A DNA stretch of 64,000 bases, from NCBI GenBank assembly GCA_041586615.1, contig JBFGZS010000003.1, positions 1 through 64,000 of the forward strand, read 5' to 3'. The notes under the pieces were generated by a model. That model did not search any database. It was not told the origin of the DNA and was given only the letters and a program-made list of their open reading frames with translations. The stretch comes from Motiliproteus sp041586615. Lineage in GTDB: Bacteria > Pseudomonadota > Gammaproteobacteria > Pseudomonadales > Balneatricaceae. Below are positions 43,566 through 52,219 of this stretch, one piece after another. How positions within the stretch are numbered: the stretch's first letter is position 1; every line of letters begins with the position of its first letter. The position numbers were made by a program, and so were the translations under genes.

Positions 43566-44293
43566 TCGGTAAGGGCGTACTGAAACCCAGTTATACCCAG
43601 AGGCCCGCCTATTTTGCCGGAGTCCTCTGGATGATCGCGGCTATCGCAGGGAGCCTGCTGGTGATGGGTTTTGTTGGCACAGAAGAGCCGATTAAACAGC
43701 GGGCCCTGGAAGATCTGCAACGCTCCCTGTCACAGGTGCTCCCGGCTGAACGCTATGACAACGATCCTAGCCTGGATACCTTAGATCAGCCCAGCGAAGA
43801 CGGCACTGTGAACCGTTTCTATCGGGCAACACTGGCCAGTGTGGCGGTAGCGTCTGCATTCGAAGTCGAGGAAGGCGGGTATTCCGGGCCTATCCGACTG
43901 GTGATGGGGGTCAGCCGTGACGGACTGATTCTGGGCGTGCGGGTGCTGTCTCACACTGAAACACCGGGGCTTGGGGACAAGATAGAGACCGCTAAGGATG
44001 ACTGGGTCCTGAGCTTTAACGGTCTCTCATTGAGCAACCTCGCCGACGAGCGCTGGGCGGTAAAAAAGGATGGCGGAGCGTTTGATCAGTTTAGTGGTGC
44101 CACCATCACACCCAGGGCGGTGGTTAAAGCCGTCAAAAAAGGTTTGCTGCTCGAGCAGGCTAATCGCGCGGCGCTGACGCAGAACGCTAAGGCTTTAGTG
44201 CCTGGGCTCACTGGGCCTGAAGGGCCAAGTCAAACGCAACAATTAAGCCCTCCTCAGGGGTTACGTCAATCTCAACTAACGGAGGTGCACTAA
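43562..44293 (+). CDS. rnfG: RnfG, periplasm-facing FMN subunit
   Basis: A 243-residue protein anchored by one N-terminal helix (~17-38), followed by an FMN-binding domain with the attachment threonine in DQFSGATITPRAVV (~residue 180). HTETPGLGDKIE is also typical. ATGA overlap with rnfD. The C-terminal 35 residues are low-complexity. Confidence 0.95.
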   Translation: MIGKGVLKPSYTQRPAYFAGVLWMIAAIAGSLLVMGFVGTEEPIKQRALEDLQRSLSQVLPAERYDNDPSLDTLDQPSEDGTVNRFYRATLASVAVASAFEVEEGGYSGPIRLVMGVSRDGLILGVRVLSHTETPGLGDKIETAKDDWVLSFNGLSLSNLADERWAVKKDGGAFDQFSGATITPRAVVKAVKKGLLLEQANRAALTQNAKALVPGLTGPEGPSQTQQLSPPQGLRQSQLTEVH

Positions 44294-44985
44294 TGGAACA
44301 GAGCCGAGGTTTTCAATCGTTATGGAATAAAGAACTGTGGCAAGAGGGGATTTGGCATAACAACGTGGTGTTTTCACAGATGTTGGCGCTCTGTCCGCTG
44401 CTGGCGGTGACGGGTACGGCGACTAACGGTCTGGGGATGGGGCTGGTCTCCTTGCTGGTGTTCGTTATCTCCAATCTGCTGGTATCCATGCTGCGCGAGG
44501 TGATCCCGTCGGAGGTCCGTATTCCCGCGTTTGTGATGTTGATCGCAACCGTAGTGACCCTGGTGGACCTGATGATGAATGCCTGGCTGCATGAGCTGCA
44601 TCAGGTGTTGGGATTGTTTATTCCGCTTATCGTCACTAACTGCGCCATTCTTGGCCGGGCCGAGGCCTTTGCCTACAAGAAACCGGTCTTGCCGTCGATT
44701 GTCGATGGTCTGGCGATGGGGTTGGGGTTCACCCTGACGTTGGTGATGTTGGGGGCTGCCCGCGAAATCATCGGTAGCGGCACCCTGTTTGCCAATGCCC
44801 ATCTGCTGTTAGGGGAGATGTTTGGCTTCCTGGAGCTGACGCTTATTCCCAATTATGACGGTTTTCTGTTGATGATCCTGCCTCCGGGCGCTTTTCTGAT
44901 GTTGGGCTTTATTGTCGCCGGAAAACGGGTGCTTGAACGCCGCGCGACAGGGCGGGTCAGTGCGATGAGCCCTGCAAAATGTTGA
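44293..44985 (+). CDS. rnfE: RnfE, membrane subunit
   Basis: A 230-residue homologue of RnfA with six membrane segments; starts on the last base of the rnfG stop. NVVFSQMLALCPLLAVTGTA and FIPLIVTNCAILGRAEAFA are the family motifs and hold the cluster-binding cysteines. Confidence 0.95.
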   Translation: MEQSRGFQSLWNKELWQEGIWHNNVVFSQMLALCPLLAVTGTATNGLGMGLVSLLVFVISNLLVSMLREVIPSEVRIPAFVMLIATVVTLVDLMMNAWLHELHQVLGLFIPLIVTNCAILGRAEAFAYKKPVLPSIVDGLAMGLGFTLTLVMLGAAREIIGSGTLFANAHLLLGEMFGFLELTLIPNYDGFLLMILPPGAFLMLGFIVAGKRVLERRATGRVSAMSPAKC

Positions 44986-45098
44986 TGCTTGGATGACGCC
45001 TGACGCGTCTGATTAATACCGATAAAACATGAATCTAAACTCGGATTCTGAGAAATAACTGAGGCCTTTCCCCTTAAGAAAACGTAGAGGAATCAATC

Positions 45099-45365
45099 AT
45101 GAAAGTATCCGTCGTCTATGCAGAAACAGAACGTCAGAGTTGGATTACGGTCAAGCTTGCCGCAGGGGAGACGGTGGCGGATGCGATTCGCCAATCAGGG
45201 ATTCTGGAACGCTTTCCGGCTATCGATCTGACTACCCAGAAAGTAGGTATCTTTGGTAAAGTAGCAAAACTCGAGGCTTCATTGAGTGAGGGTGATCGGG
45301 TCGAAATCTATATGCCAATCATTGCTGATCCGAAAACGGTGTCACGCCGTCCACTGGAGGAATGA
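45099..45365 (+). CDS. rnfH: RnfH, ubiquitin-like fold accessory protein
   Basis: An 88-residue beta-grasp protein of the RnfH family (VSVVYAETERQ, DRVEIYMPIIADPK, RRxxxE end). Its role in the complex is unknown. GAGGAA lies ahead of the ATG. Last gene of the operon, 113 bases after rnfE. Confidence 0.88.
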   Translation: MKVSVVYAETERQSWITVKLAAGETVADAIRQSGILERFPAIDLTTQKVGIFGKVAKLEASLSEGDRVEIYMPIIADPKTVSRRPLEE

Positions 45366-45448
45366 ACATGATGATCATAGGTCAATCGATTTAGTGCGCC
45401 CTTCAGTGTAGCTTGTTGTTATCGCTCTTGGTGCCATTCACTCCATTC

Positions 45449-46321
45449 TTAAAACACCCGGCCATCGATACGATACAAACCGCCGATGACAATATACTCC
45501 CCTTCACCGTTAAGCAGGCTGGGAAACAGTTGATCGAAGCAGAATACCTTCTGTGTAGGCACTTGGATCTTAACCACCCGGTCGGCAAATTCGGAGGCGC
45601 GTTCAGGGTCGAGTGAGAAGGCGTTGAGGTTATTTAACAGCAGGACCGCGCCCTCCTGCTCGTTGCGTTCACTCTGCTCCAGTGGCCCTGTGCTTAGCGA
45701 AAGCTGCTCCAGCCGGTTGATGCCTCGGTACAGGGTGAGATGTGTCTGTGATCGATTCGGCGTTTGTAAGCTTTGTCGTGGCTGTGATAATTCGTACTGA
45801 CAATAGCCGTAAACCAGATCGAGCTGTGCCTCTAAGGCATTGGTGTTATACAACCCTTTGGCACGGGCTTCGAGGAATTTCAGGTGGCCATGACTGTTAA
45901 CATCCCGAATCGGTTGCTGGTGAAACCTTGTCAGCAAACCAAACCGTGATTCAACCCAGGCTTTAAGTACCGCGCCTTCACGACTATCAGAATCAAAAAA
46001 CCAGCCGCGGAGGGTTCGCTGCCAATTCGCTTTAGGTCGTCCTTTGCTGCCCGGTGAGTAGCCTGCCGCTGCCGGATCATCCAGGCAAAAATGGACATCG
46101 ACATAATCGTAAAATTGCTGCACGCGCTGAGCCTTGTCGGGCAAGTGGGCTAGACGCTGAAACAGGTCTTTATGCAGATCGGCTACACCATCGATCAGCA
46201 GCGGGGCCGGTTGCTGCTGAAAGGTCAATCCGCCAAGAATAACGGCAGGGAGGTTACAGCGGTTGATCGGCAGGTAGCTTCCCTGTGGTAAACGGCAATT
46301 GTTTGATCGCTTAACAGCCAT
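45449..46321 (-). CDS. draT: DraT, NAD-dinitrogenase-reductase ADP-ribosyltransferase
   Basis: A 290-residue enzyme that attaches ADP-ribose to an arginine of NifH when ammonia or darkness/energy limitation is sensed. Seen: LRGWFFDSDSREGAVLKAWV, ESRFGLLTRFHQQPI, HLTLYRGINRL (NAD-binding Arg) and GEGEYIVIGGLYRIDGR (catalytic Glu). It lies alone, divergent from nifH, 260 bases apart; its partner draG is at 32 kb in another operon. Confidence 0.9.
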   Translation of the reverse strand: MAVKRSNNCRLPQGSYLPINRCNLPAVILGGLTFQQQPAPLLIDGVADLHKDLFQRLAHLPDKAQRVQQFYDYVDVHFCLDDPAAAGYSPGSKGRPKANWQRTLRGWFFDSDSREGAVLKAWVESRFGLLTRFHQQPIRDVNSHGHLKFLEARAKGLYNTNALEAQLDLVYGYCQYELSQPRQSLQTPNRSQTHLTLYRGINRLEQLSLSTGPLEQSERNEQEGAVLLLNNLNAFSLDPERASEFADRVVKIQVPTQKVFCFDQLFPSLLNGEGEYIVIGGLYRIDGRVF

Positions 46322-46513
46322 AACGTCGAAGCCCTATGGATTGAACTGCATTGTGGCCTGCTCATATCGCGACACGCCCTACAATTTGTCGTCATTAACC
46401 CTACGATGTTTGTTGCTTTGTCGCATTGGCATCATAAAAAATAAACAGTAAATAGACTAGTAATAATTAATCATCCCTTTTGGTTCAAGTGCTTAGGTGA
46501 TAATACCCGCACT

Positions 46514-46529
46514 TGGCACAGCCATTGCC
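46514..46529 (+). promoter_or_regulatory. Sigma-54 promoter of nifHDK
   Basis: TGGCACAGCCATTGCC; the -24 half is perfect and GG-GC spacing is 10. It lies 53 bases before nifH. No exact TGT-N10-ACA was seen upstream; TGT-N11-ACA at 46300-46316 is one base too long. Confidence 0.85.
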
Positions 46530-46581
46530 ATATCTCTAGCGAACTTGTATGAAAACCTCGTAGCAATTAAGGAGAGTGACC

Positions 46582-47466
46582 ATGGCATTGCGTCAATGTG
46601 CAATCTACGGAAAAGGTGGCATCGGTAAGTCGACCACTACCCAAAATCTGGTAGCGGCGCTAGCCGAAGCCGGTAAAAAAGTAATGATCGTCGGTTGTGA
46701 CCCTAAAGCGGACTCTACCCGTCTGATCCTCCACTCCAAGGCCCAAACCTCGGTGATGGAGATGGCTGCCGAGTTGGGTACCGTTGAAGATCTCGAGTTG
46801 GAAGATGTGCTTCAAGTCGGCTACAAGGATATCAAATGTGTTGAGTCTGGCGGCCCTGAGCCAGGTGTGGGTTGTGCCGGTCGTGGCGTCATCACTGCGA
46901 TCAACTTCCTCGAAGAGGAAGGCGCCTACACCGACGATCTGGACTTCGTCTTCTACGACGTACTCGGTGACGTGGTTTGTGGTGGTTTCGCCATGCCAAT
47001 CCGCGAGAACAAAGCGCAAGAGATCTACATCGTCTGCTCCGGCGAGATGATGGCGATGTACGCCGCCAACAACATCTGCAAAGGCATCGTTAAATACGCC
47101 AGCTCTGGCAGCGTACGTCTGGCGGGTCTGATCTGTAACTCGCGTAACACCGACCGTGAAGACGAGCTGATCATCGCCCTGGCCGAGAAGATTGGCACCC
47201 AGATGATCCACTTCGTACCGCGTGACAACGTGGTGCAGCACGCCGAGATCCGCCGTATGACGGTGATCGAATACGATCCCAAAGCCAATCAGGCCGACGA
47301 GTACCGCGCCCTGGCACAGAAAGTCATCGCCAACACCAAGTTTGTGATTCCCAACCCTGTCTCGATGGATGAGCTGGAAGAATTGCTGATGGAGTTCGGC
47401 ATCATGGATGTCGAGGACGAGTCCATCGTCGGTAAGACCGCTGAAGAGCTGGCTGCTGAGGCGTAA
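46582..47466 (+). CDS. nifH: NifH, nitrogenase iron protein
   Basis: A 294-residue Fe protein that hydrolyses ATP and delivers electrons to NifDK. Walker A GKGGIGKST, the bridging cluster cysteines in GVGCAGRGVIT (the arginine there is the DraT target) and VVCGGFAMPIR are all present. AAGGAG lies 8 bases before the ATG. First gene after the sigma-54 promoter. Confidence 0.98.
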   Translation: MALRQCAIYGKGGIGKSTTTQNLVAALAEAGKKVMIVGCDPKADSTRLILHSKAQTSVMEMAAELGTVEDLELEDVLQVGYKDIKCVESGGPEPGVGCAGRGVITAINFLEEEGAYTDDLDFVFYDVLGDVVCGGFAMPIRENKAQEIYIVCSGEMMAMYAANNICKGIVKYASSGSVRLAGLICNSRNTDREDELIIALAEKIGTQMIHFVPRDNVVQHAEIRRMTVIEYDPKANQADEYRALAQKVIANTKFVIPNPVSMDELEELLMEFGIMDVEDESIVGKTAEELAAEA

Positions 47467-47494
47467 ACCGCAGCGCCGCTCCTGCTACGAGCAA

Positions 47495-47535
47495 CTCCGC
47501 CAGGTCTGTTGTGTTTACCACAGGATCTGGCGGAG
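47495..47535 (+). promoter_or_regulatory. mRNA hairpin between nifH and nifD
   Basis: CTCCGCCAG (47495-47503) pairs with CTGGCGGAG (47527-47535), plus an inner CTGT/ACAG. No T run follows, so it probably protects or processes nifH mRNA rather than ending it. Confidence 0.6.
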
Positions 47536-47570
47536 ACCCGACGCGGGTAGCCGTAGAGCGCGTTAACCGC

Positions 47571-47608
47571 TGTTTTTAACCGTTTGTTTTTAACCGTTTG
47601 TTTTTAAC
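47571..47608. repeat. 14-bp tandem repeat upstream of nifD
   Basis: CGTTTGTTTTTAAC occurs twice in tandem (47581-47594, 47595-47608) after a partial copy at 47571-47580. It sits in the nifH-nifD leader, just before the nifD ribosome site. Confidence 0.85.
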
Positions 47609-47622
47609 AAGGGAACTCCATT

Positions 47623-49062
47623 ATGGCGAGTTTAAATGTTGAAGAGACCAAGGCCCTTATCGAAGAGGTGCTGGAGGTCTATCCGGAAAAAGCTAAAGAG
47701 GACCGCGCCAAACACCTGATGGTGGCAGAACCTGGTCAAGACACCAAAGGCTGCATCACCTCTAACCGTAAAGCCCTGCCGGGTGTCATGACCAACCGGG
47801 GTTGTGCCTATGCCGGCTCTAAAGGAGTGGTCTGGGGCCCGATCAAAGACATGATCCACATCTCCCATGGTCCGGTAGGCTGCGGTCAGTATTCCCGTGC
47901 CGGTCGTCGCAACTATTACGTCGGTACCACCGGTGTTGATAGCTACGGCACCATGAACTTCACCTCAGATTTCCAAGAGAAAGATATCGTTTTTGGTGGC
48001 GACAAAAAGCTGGAAACCTTGATCGATGAGATCGAAACGCTGTTCCCGCTCAACAAAGGCATCTCGATTCAATCCGAGTGCCCGGTGGGCTTGATCGGTG
48101 ACGATATTGAAGCCGTCTCCAAAGTTAAGGGCGCTGAGCTGGGTAAAACGATTGTGCCGGTGCGCTGTGAAGGATTCCGCGGTGTATCTCAGTCGCTGGG
48201 CCACCATATTGCCAACGACGCGGTACGTGACTGGGTTCTGAACGACAACGATAAGCGTGAAGTCGGAAAATACGATGTGGCACTGATTGCCGATTACAAC
48301 ATCGGTGGCGATGCCTGGTCATCACGGATTCTGCTTGAAGAGATGGGGCTTAACGTTGTCACCCAGTGGTCCGGCGACGGCACCCTGAATGAAGTTAAGA
48401 ACAACATCAACGTCAAACTTAACCTGCTGCATTGCTACCGTTCGATGAACTACCTAGCACGGCACATGGAAGAGAAGTACGAGATTCCTTGGGTTGAGTT
48501 CAACTTCTTTGGCCCGACCAAGACGGTCGAGAGTCTGCGCAAGATTGCGGCCTACTTTGATGACACCATCAAGGCCAATGCCGAGAAAGTGATCGCCAAG
48601 TATGAAGCTCAGACACAGGCGATTATCGACAAGTACCGTCCCCGTCTGGAAGGCAAGAAAGTGATGCTCTATGTCGGCGGACTGCGCCCACGTCACACCA
48701 TCGGCGCGTATCAGGATTTGGGCATGGAAGTGGTTGGCACCGGCTACGAGTTCGGTCACAACGATGACTACGAGCGCACCCTGGAAGATATCAAGCATTC
48801 CACCCTGATTTACGATGATGTCACCGGCTACGAATTTGAAGAGTTTGTCAAAGCGATCAAGCCCGACATGATCGGCGGTGGTATCAAGGAAAAATACATC
48901 TTCCAGAAGATGGGTATCCCCTTCCGTCAGATGCACTCCTGGGATTATTCAGGCCCTTATCACGGCTACGACGGCTTCGCCATCTTTGCCCGCGATATGG
49001 ACATGACCCTGAATAATCCTTGCTGGAAGGCGATGGAAGCCCCCTGGAAAAAGAGCGCCTAA
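47623..49062 (+). CDS. nifD: NifD, MoFe protein alpha chain
   Basis: A 479-residue subunit of dinitrogenase. P-cluster cysteines: NRGCAYAGSKGVVWG, HGPVGCGQYS, SECPVGLIGDD. FeMo-co ligands: Cys in LLHCYRSMNYL and His in RQMHSWDYSGPYHGYDG. Length and motifs are normal. Confidence 0.98.
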   Translation: MASLNVEETKALIEEVLEVYPEKAKEDRAKHLMVAEPGQDTKGCITSNRKALPGVMTNRGCAYAGSKGVVWGPIKDMIHISHGPVGCGQYSRAGRRNYYVGTTGVDSYGTMNFTSDFQEKDIVFGGDKKLETLIDEIETLFPLNKGISIQSECPVGLIGDDIEAVSKVKGAELGKTIVPVRCEGFRGVSQSLGHHIANDAVRDWVLNDNDKREVGKYDVALIADYNIGGDAWSSRILLEEMGLNVVTQWSGDGTLNEVKNNINVKLNLLHCYRSMNYLARHMEEKYEIPWVEFNFFGPTKTVESLRKIAAYFDDTIKANAEKVIAKYEAQTQAIIDKYRPRLEGKKVMLYVGGLRPRHTIGAYQDLGMEVVGTGYEFGHNDDYERTLEDIKHSTLIYDDVTGYEFEEFVKAIKPDMIGGGIKEKYIFQKMGIPFRQMHSWDYSGPYHGYDGFAIFARDMDMTLNNPCWKAMEAPWKKSA

Positions 49063-49184
49063 GGCCTCGCTTCAGAAACAGGACAGCCCCTTAATGTCGG
49101 CAGGTTTGCCTGTCAGAGATTCACTTACCGCCGTGTGCTCCGCCTTCGTTAGAGAAGTGCCAGTGGCACGGTTGGGAGGTTAAA

Positions 49185-50756
49185 ATGAGTCAGATTGCTG
49201 AAAATGTAAAACCTTGTTATCCGCTGTTTGAACAGCCTGAATACAAGGACCTGTTGGCCAAGAAGAAGGTCGATCACGAAGACCCGACTGTTGCCGCCAA
49301 GGTGCAGGAGATGTTCGACTGGACCACCACCGAAGAGTACAAAGAGCTTAACTTCAGCCGTAAAGCGCTGACGGTTGACCCCGCCAAGGCCTGTCAGCCT
49401 TTGGGGGCGGTGCTCTGCTCGCTAGGCTTTGAAAAGACCCTGCCTTACGTGCACGGATCCCAGGGTTGCGTGGCCTACTTCCGTACCTACTTCAACCGTC
49501 ACTTTAAAGAGCCGATCATGGCGGTCTCCGACTCCATGACCGAAGATGCGGCGGTTTTCGGTGGCCAGCAGAACATGAAAGATGGCCTGGAAAACGCGAA
49601 TGCGCTGTACAAGCCGGAGATCATCGCTGTCTCCACTACCTGTATGGCTGAGGTTATCGGTGACGACCTGAACGCCTTTATCGGCAACGCCAAGAAAGCC
49701 GGCCATATCCCCGAGGATATGCCGACACCTTACGCCCATACCCCCAGTTTTGTCGGTAGCCACACCACCGGTTGGGATGGCATGTTTGAAGGCTTTGCGC
49801 GTTATTTCACCCTTAACTCGATGGACGATAAAACTGTCGGTAGCAACGGTAAGATCAATCTGGTGCCAGGCTTTGAAACCTACCTGGGTAACTACCGTGT
49901 ACTCAAGCGGATGATGGCCGATATGGACGTCGAGGCTACTCTGCTGTGTGATCCGAGCGAGGTGCTGGATACGCCGGCAGACGGCGAGTTCCGGATGTAC
50001 GCGGGTGGCACCACCCAGGCCGAGATCAAAGATGCACCCAACGCCATCGATACCTTGCTGCTACAACCCTGGGGCCTGATCAAGACCAAGAAGTTTGTCA
50101 AAACTACCTGGAACCAGCCGGCCTCTGAGATCAGTGCACCCATGGGTTTGGCCGGCACCGATGAGTTCCTTATGAAGGTGTCTGAACTGACCGGTAAGCC
50201 GATCTCTGAGAGTCTGGCGCTGGAGCGTGGTCGCCTGGTCGACATGATGCAGGATTCACACACCTGGCTGCATGGTAAGAAATTTGCCCTCTACGGTGAT
50301 CCGGATTTTGTCATGGGTCTGGCCAAATTCATTCTGGAGCTGGGTGCTGAGCCGTCGATCATCCTGTGTAACAACGCCAACAAGCGTTGGGCTAAAGCGA
50401 TGCAGACGATATTGGATGCGTCTCCATTCGGCAGCAATTGCGAGATCCATTACGGTAAGGACCTGTGGCATCTGCGCTCGTTGTTGTTTACCAACAAGCC
50501 GGACTTTGTCCTCGGTAACTCCTACGGCAAGTTCCTGCAGCGCGACACGCTGGCAAAAGGGAAGGAGTTCGAAGTGCCATTGATTCGCATGGGCTTCCCG
50601 ATCTTCGACCGTCACCATATGCATCGCCAAACCACGCTGGGGTATGAGGGGGCTATGCAGATCCTTACCACGCTGGTCAACGAAGTACTGGCCAAGCTGG
50701 ATGCCGAGACGATGGAGCTTGGTGCAACCGACTACAACTTTGATTTAGTGCGCTAA
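49185..50756 (+). CDS. nifK: NifK, MoFe protein beta chain
   Basis: A 523-residue partner of NifD. P-cluster cysteines in PAKACQPLGA, HGSQGCVAYFRTYF and VSTTCMAEVIGDDL. GGGAGG precedes the ATG. Followed by a hairpin at 50795. Confidence 0.98.
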   Translation: MSQIAENVKPCYPLFEQPEYKDLLAKKKVDHEDPTVAAKVQEMFDWTTTEEYKELNFSRKALTVDPAKACQPLGAVLCSLGFEKTLPYVHGSQGCVAYFRTYFNRHFKEPIMAVSDSMTEDAAVFGGQQNMKDGLENANALYKPEIIAVSTTCMAEVIGDDLNAFIGNAKKAGHIPEDMPTPYAHTPSFVGSHTTGWDGMFEGFARYFTLNSMDDKTVGSNGKINLVPGFETYLGNYRVLKRMMADMDVEATLLCDPSEVLDTPADGEFRMYAGGTTQAEIKDAPNAIDTLLLQPWGLIKTKKFVKTTWNQPASEISAPMGLAGTDEFLMKVSELTGKPISESLALERGRLVDMMQDSHTWLHGKKFALYGDPDFVMGLAKFILELGAEPSIILCNNANKRWAKAMQTILDASPFGSNCEIHYGKDLWHLRSLLFTNKPDFVLGNSYGKFLQRDTLAKGKEFEVPLIRMGFPIFDRHHMHRQTTLGYEGAMQILTTLVNEVLAKLDAETMELGATDYNFDLVR

Positions 50757-50794
50757 GGGCTTTGACCTGGTTCGCTAACAGCGGTCGTTAACCC

Positions 50795-50836
50795 CGCCCT
50801 CTGCGCTAGCTTATTGCGCTGCCAGAGGGCGCTTTT
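50795..50836 (+). terminator. Hairpin after nifK, possible attenuator
   Basis: CGCCCTCTG (50795-50803) pairs perfectly with CAGAGGGCG (50823-50831) and is followed by CTTTTCTC. Likely lowers expression of nifT and later genes relative to nifHDK. Confidence 0.6.
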
Positions 50837-50895
50837 CTCACCCAAAACTCGCTACCGAGTTGGTCGATGAGAAAAGGCCAAGTACGGAGTTTTTT

Positions 50896-51105
50896 ATGCC
50901 CAGCGTTATGTTTAGAGAGCACGAAGGCAAGCTTTCCCTTTACATCGCCAAGAAAGACCTCGAAGCGATGGTGGTTTCACTAGAACATGATCAAGCCGAC
51001 AAGTGGGGCGGAAAAATCGAACTCGACGACGGTTCTGCCTGGTACCTGGATCCTATGGATGCCAAACCTAAACTACCCAAAACCGTGCGTGTACGCCGGG
51101 CTTGA
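50896..51105 (+). CDS. nifT: NifT
   Basis: A 69-residue member of the NifT family, of unknown role, directly after nifK as usual. YIAKKDLEAMVVSLEHDQAD and KLPKTVRVRRA match. CGGAG lies 7 bases before the ATG at 50896. Confidence 0.88.
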   Translation: MPSVMFREHEGKLSLYIAKKDLEAMVVSLEHDQADKWGGKIELDDGSAWYLDPMDAKPKLPKTVRVRRA

Positions 51106-51170
51106 ACTTGCTGATTGGGATGGTCTTAAGTGAGTCCTGGTCCTATTAACAAGCGTTAAGGAGAATTCAT

Positions 51171-51368
51171 ATGGCACTTTATATTGTTGAAGACGAATGC
51201 ATCGCCTGTGGTGACTGTGTACCCGAATGTCCCAACGATTCCATCAGCGAAACGCTGGTGGCATTCAAGATTAAGGCCGCTACCTGCACCGAGTGCGATG
51301 GCGAAGCCGATACACCCAAATGCGTGACCATCTGCCCCATTGATAACTGCATCCTGCCCGTCGGCTGA
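51171..51368 (+). CDS. 2[4Fe-4S] ferredoxin of the nifHDK operon
   Basis: A 65-residue ferredoxin: CIACGDCVPECP and CTECDGEADTPKCVTICP, the second with the extended spacing of nif-type ferredoxins. Strong AAGGAG upstream. Likely electron donor to NifH or to cofactor synthesis, and partner of Rnf. Confidence 0.9.
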   Translation: MALYIVEDECIACGDCVPECPNDSISETLVAFKIKAATCTECDGEADTPKCVTICPIDNCILPVG

Positions 51369-51487
51369 ACAGATAGCCCCTTTTTCACCTTTATGACTGA
51401 TTACGAATTTACCGAACACGGCAGCTCAGATGGGATGAGCTGCCGTTTTTTCCAACCGACACCACACAATGGCTGATAGGAGGCCTT

Positions 51488-51901
51488 ATGAGTAGCGATA
51501 ACTTTCGCTTTAAAATCGCCATCGCGACCAATAGCGGTGAACGTATTGATGGTCATTTTGGCAGCTGTGAATCGTTCGCCATCTACCAGTTTGATGCCAA
51601 TACGATCGAGCACCTTGAAACCCGAGCAGCGATCGAGGTTGAAGGCGTAGAAAAAAACAGCGTGCGTGCCGAACAGATCAGCGACTGCCATCTGCTTTAT
51701 GTTGCATCCATAGGCGGACCCGCCGCAGCCAAGGTGATCAAATTCGGACTGTATCCGCTCAAAACAAATGAACCGATTACGATTGAAGACGCACTACAGC
51801 GTCTGCAGCACGTGATCGAAGGGACTCCGCCGCCCTGGATGGCCAAGCTGATGGGTAACAATGCATCACTGTCGCATATTCTGGAAACTACAGCGTCGTA
51901 A
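51488..51901 (+). CDS. NifX/NifY-family cofactor-binding protein
   Basis: A 137-residue single-domain protein of the dinitrogenase iron-molybdenum cofactor-binding family: IAIATNSGERIDGHFGSCES and ASIGGPAAAKVIKFG, ending in PPPWMAKLMG as in NifX. By position (after nifT) it would be NifY, by size NifX-like; it may hold NifB-co or stabilise apo-NifDK. AGGAGG precedes the ATG. Confidence 0.82.
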   Translation: MSSDNFRFKIAIATNSGERIDGHFGSCESFAIYQFDANTIEHLETRAAIEVEGVEKNSVRAEQISDCHLLYVASIGGPAAAKVIKFGLYPLKTNEPITIEDALQRLQHVIEGTPPPWMAKLMGNNASLSHILETTAS

Positions 51902-52108
51902 TCCCTCCGATATTCCCTCGTCGGGTTAAACCCCGATCCAAAACAGCCCGACTTATTCTTTATTGCTGTGAGTCGGGCGAACATTACTTCTGGGTCGGCG
52001 TCACTCCTCACCTCCCTGTGGGTTGAATTCATCCCGACGCGGCACCGACACCGCGCCCTAAAACTGTTCTCAGCTTTGTCAGGATCTGCGCATAGTGCTC
52101 TGAGTTGC

Positions 52109-52124
52109 TGTCGCAAAACCGACA
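52109..52124 (+). promoter_or_regulatory. NifA upstream activator site of nifE
   Basis: TGT-CGCAAAACCG-ACA, exact, only 40 bases before the sigma-54 promoter, closer than usual. Confidence 0.7.
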
Positions 52125-52163
52125 AAAAACGTTATGTGCTACTAACAATCAATAGCTTATCGC

Positions 52164-52179
52164 TGGCACAACTGTTGCT
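52164..52179 (+). promoter_or_regulatory. Sigma-54 promoter of nifENX
   Basis: TGGCACAACTGTTGCT, a perfect match to the -24/-12 consensus, 41 bases before nifE. It shows that nifENX-DUF269-fdxB is a separate NifA transcript. Confidence 0.9.
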
Positions 52180-52219
52180 CTAGCTTAGTTATAGGCATTT
52201 TTCGGTACCAGGAGACACC

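Noticed and set aside
46300..46316. TGT...ACA upstream of nifH as a NifA site
   Set aside because: Spacer is 11, not 10, and it lies over 200 bases from the promoter inside the draT start.
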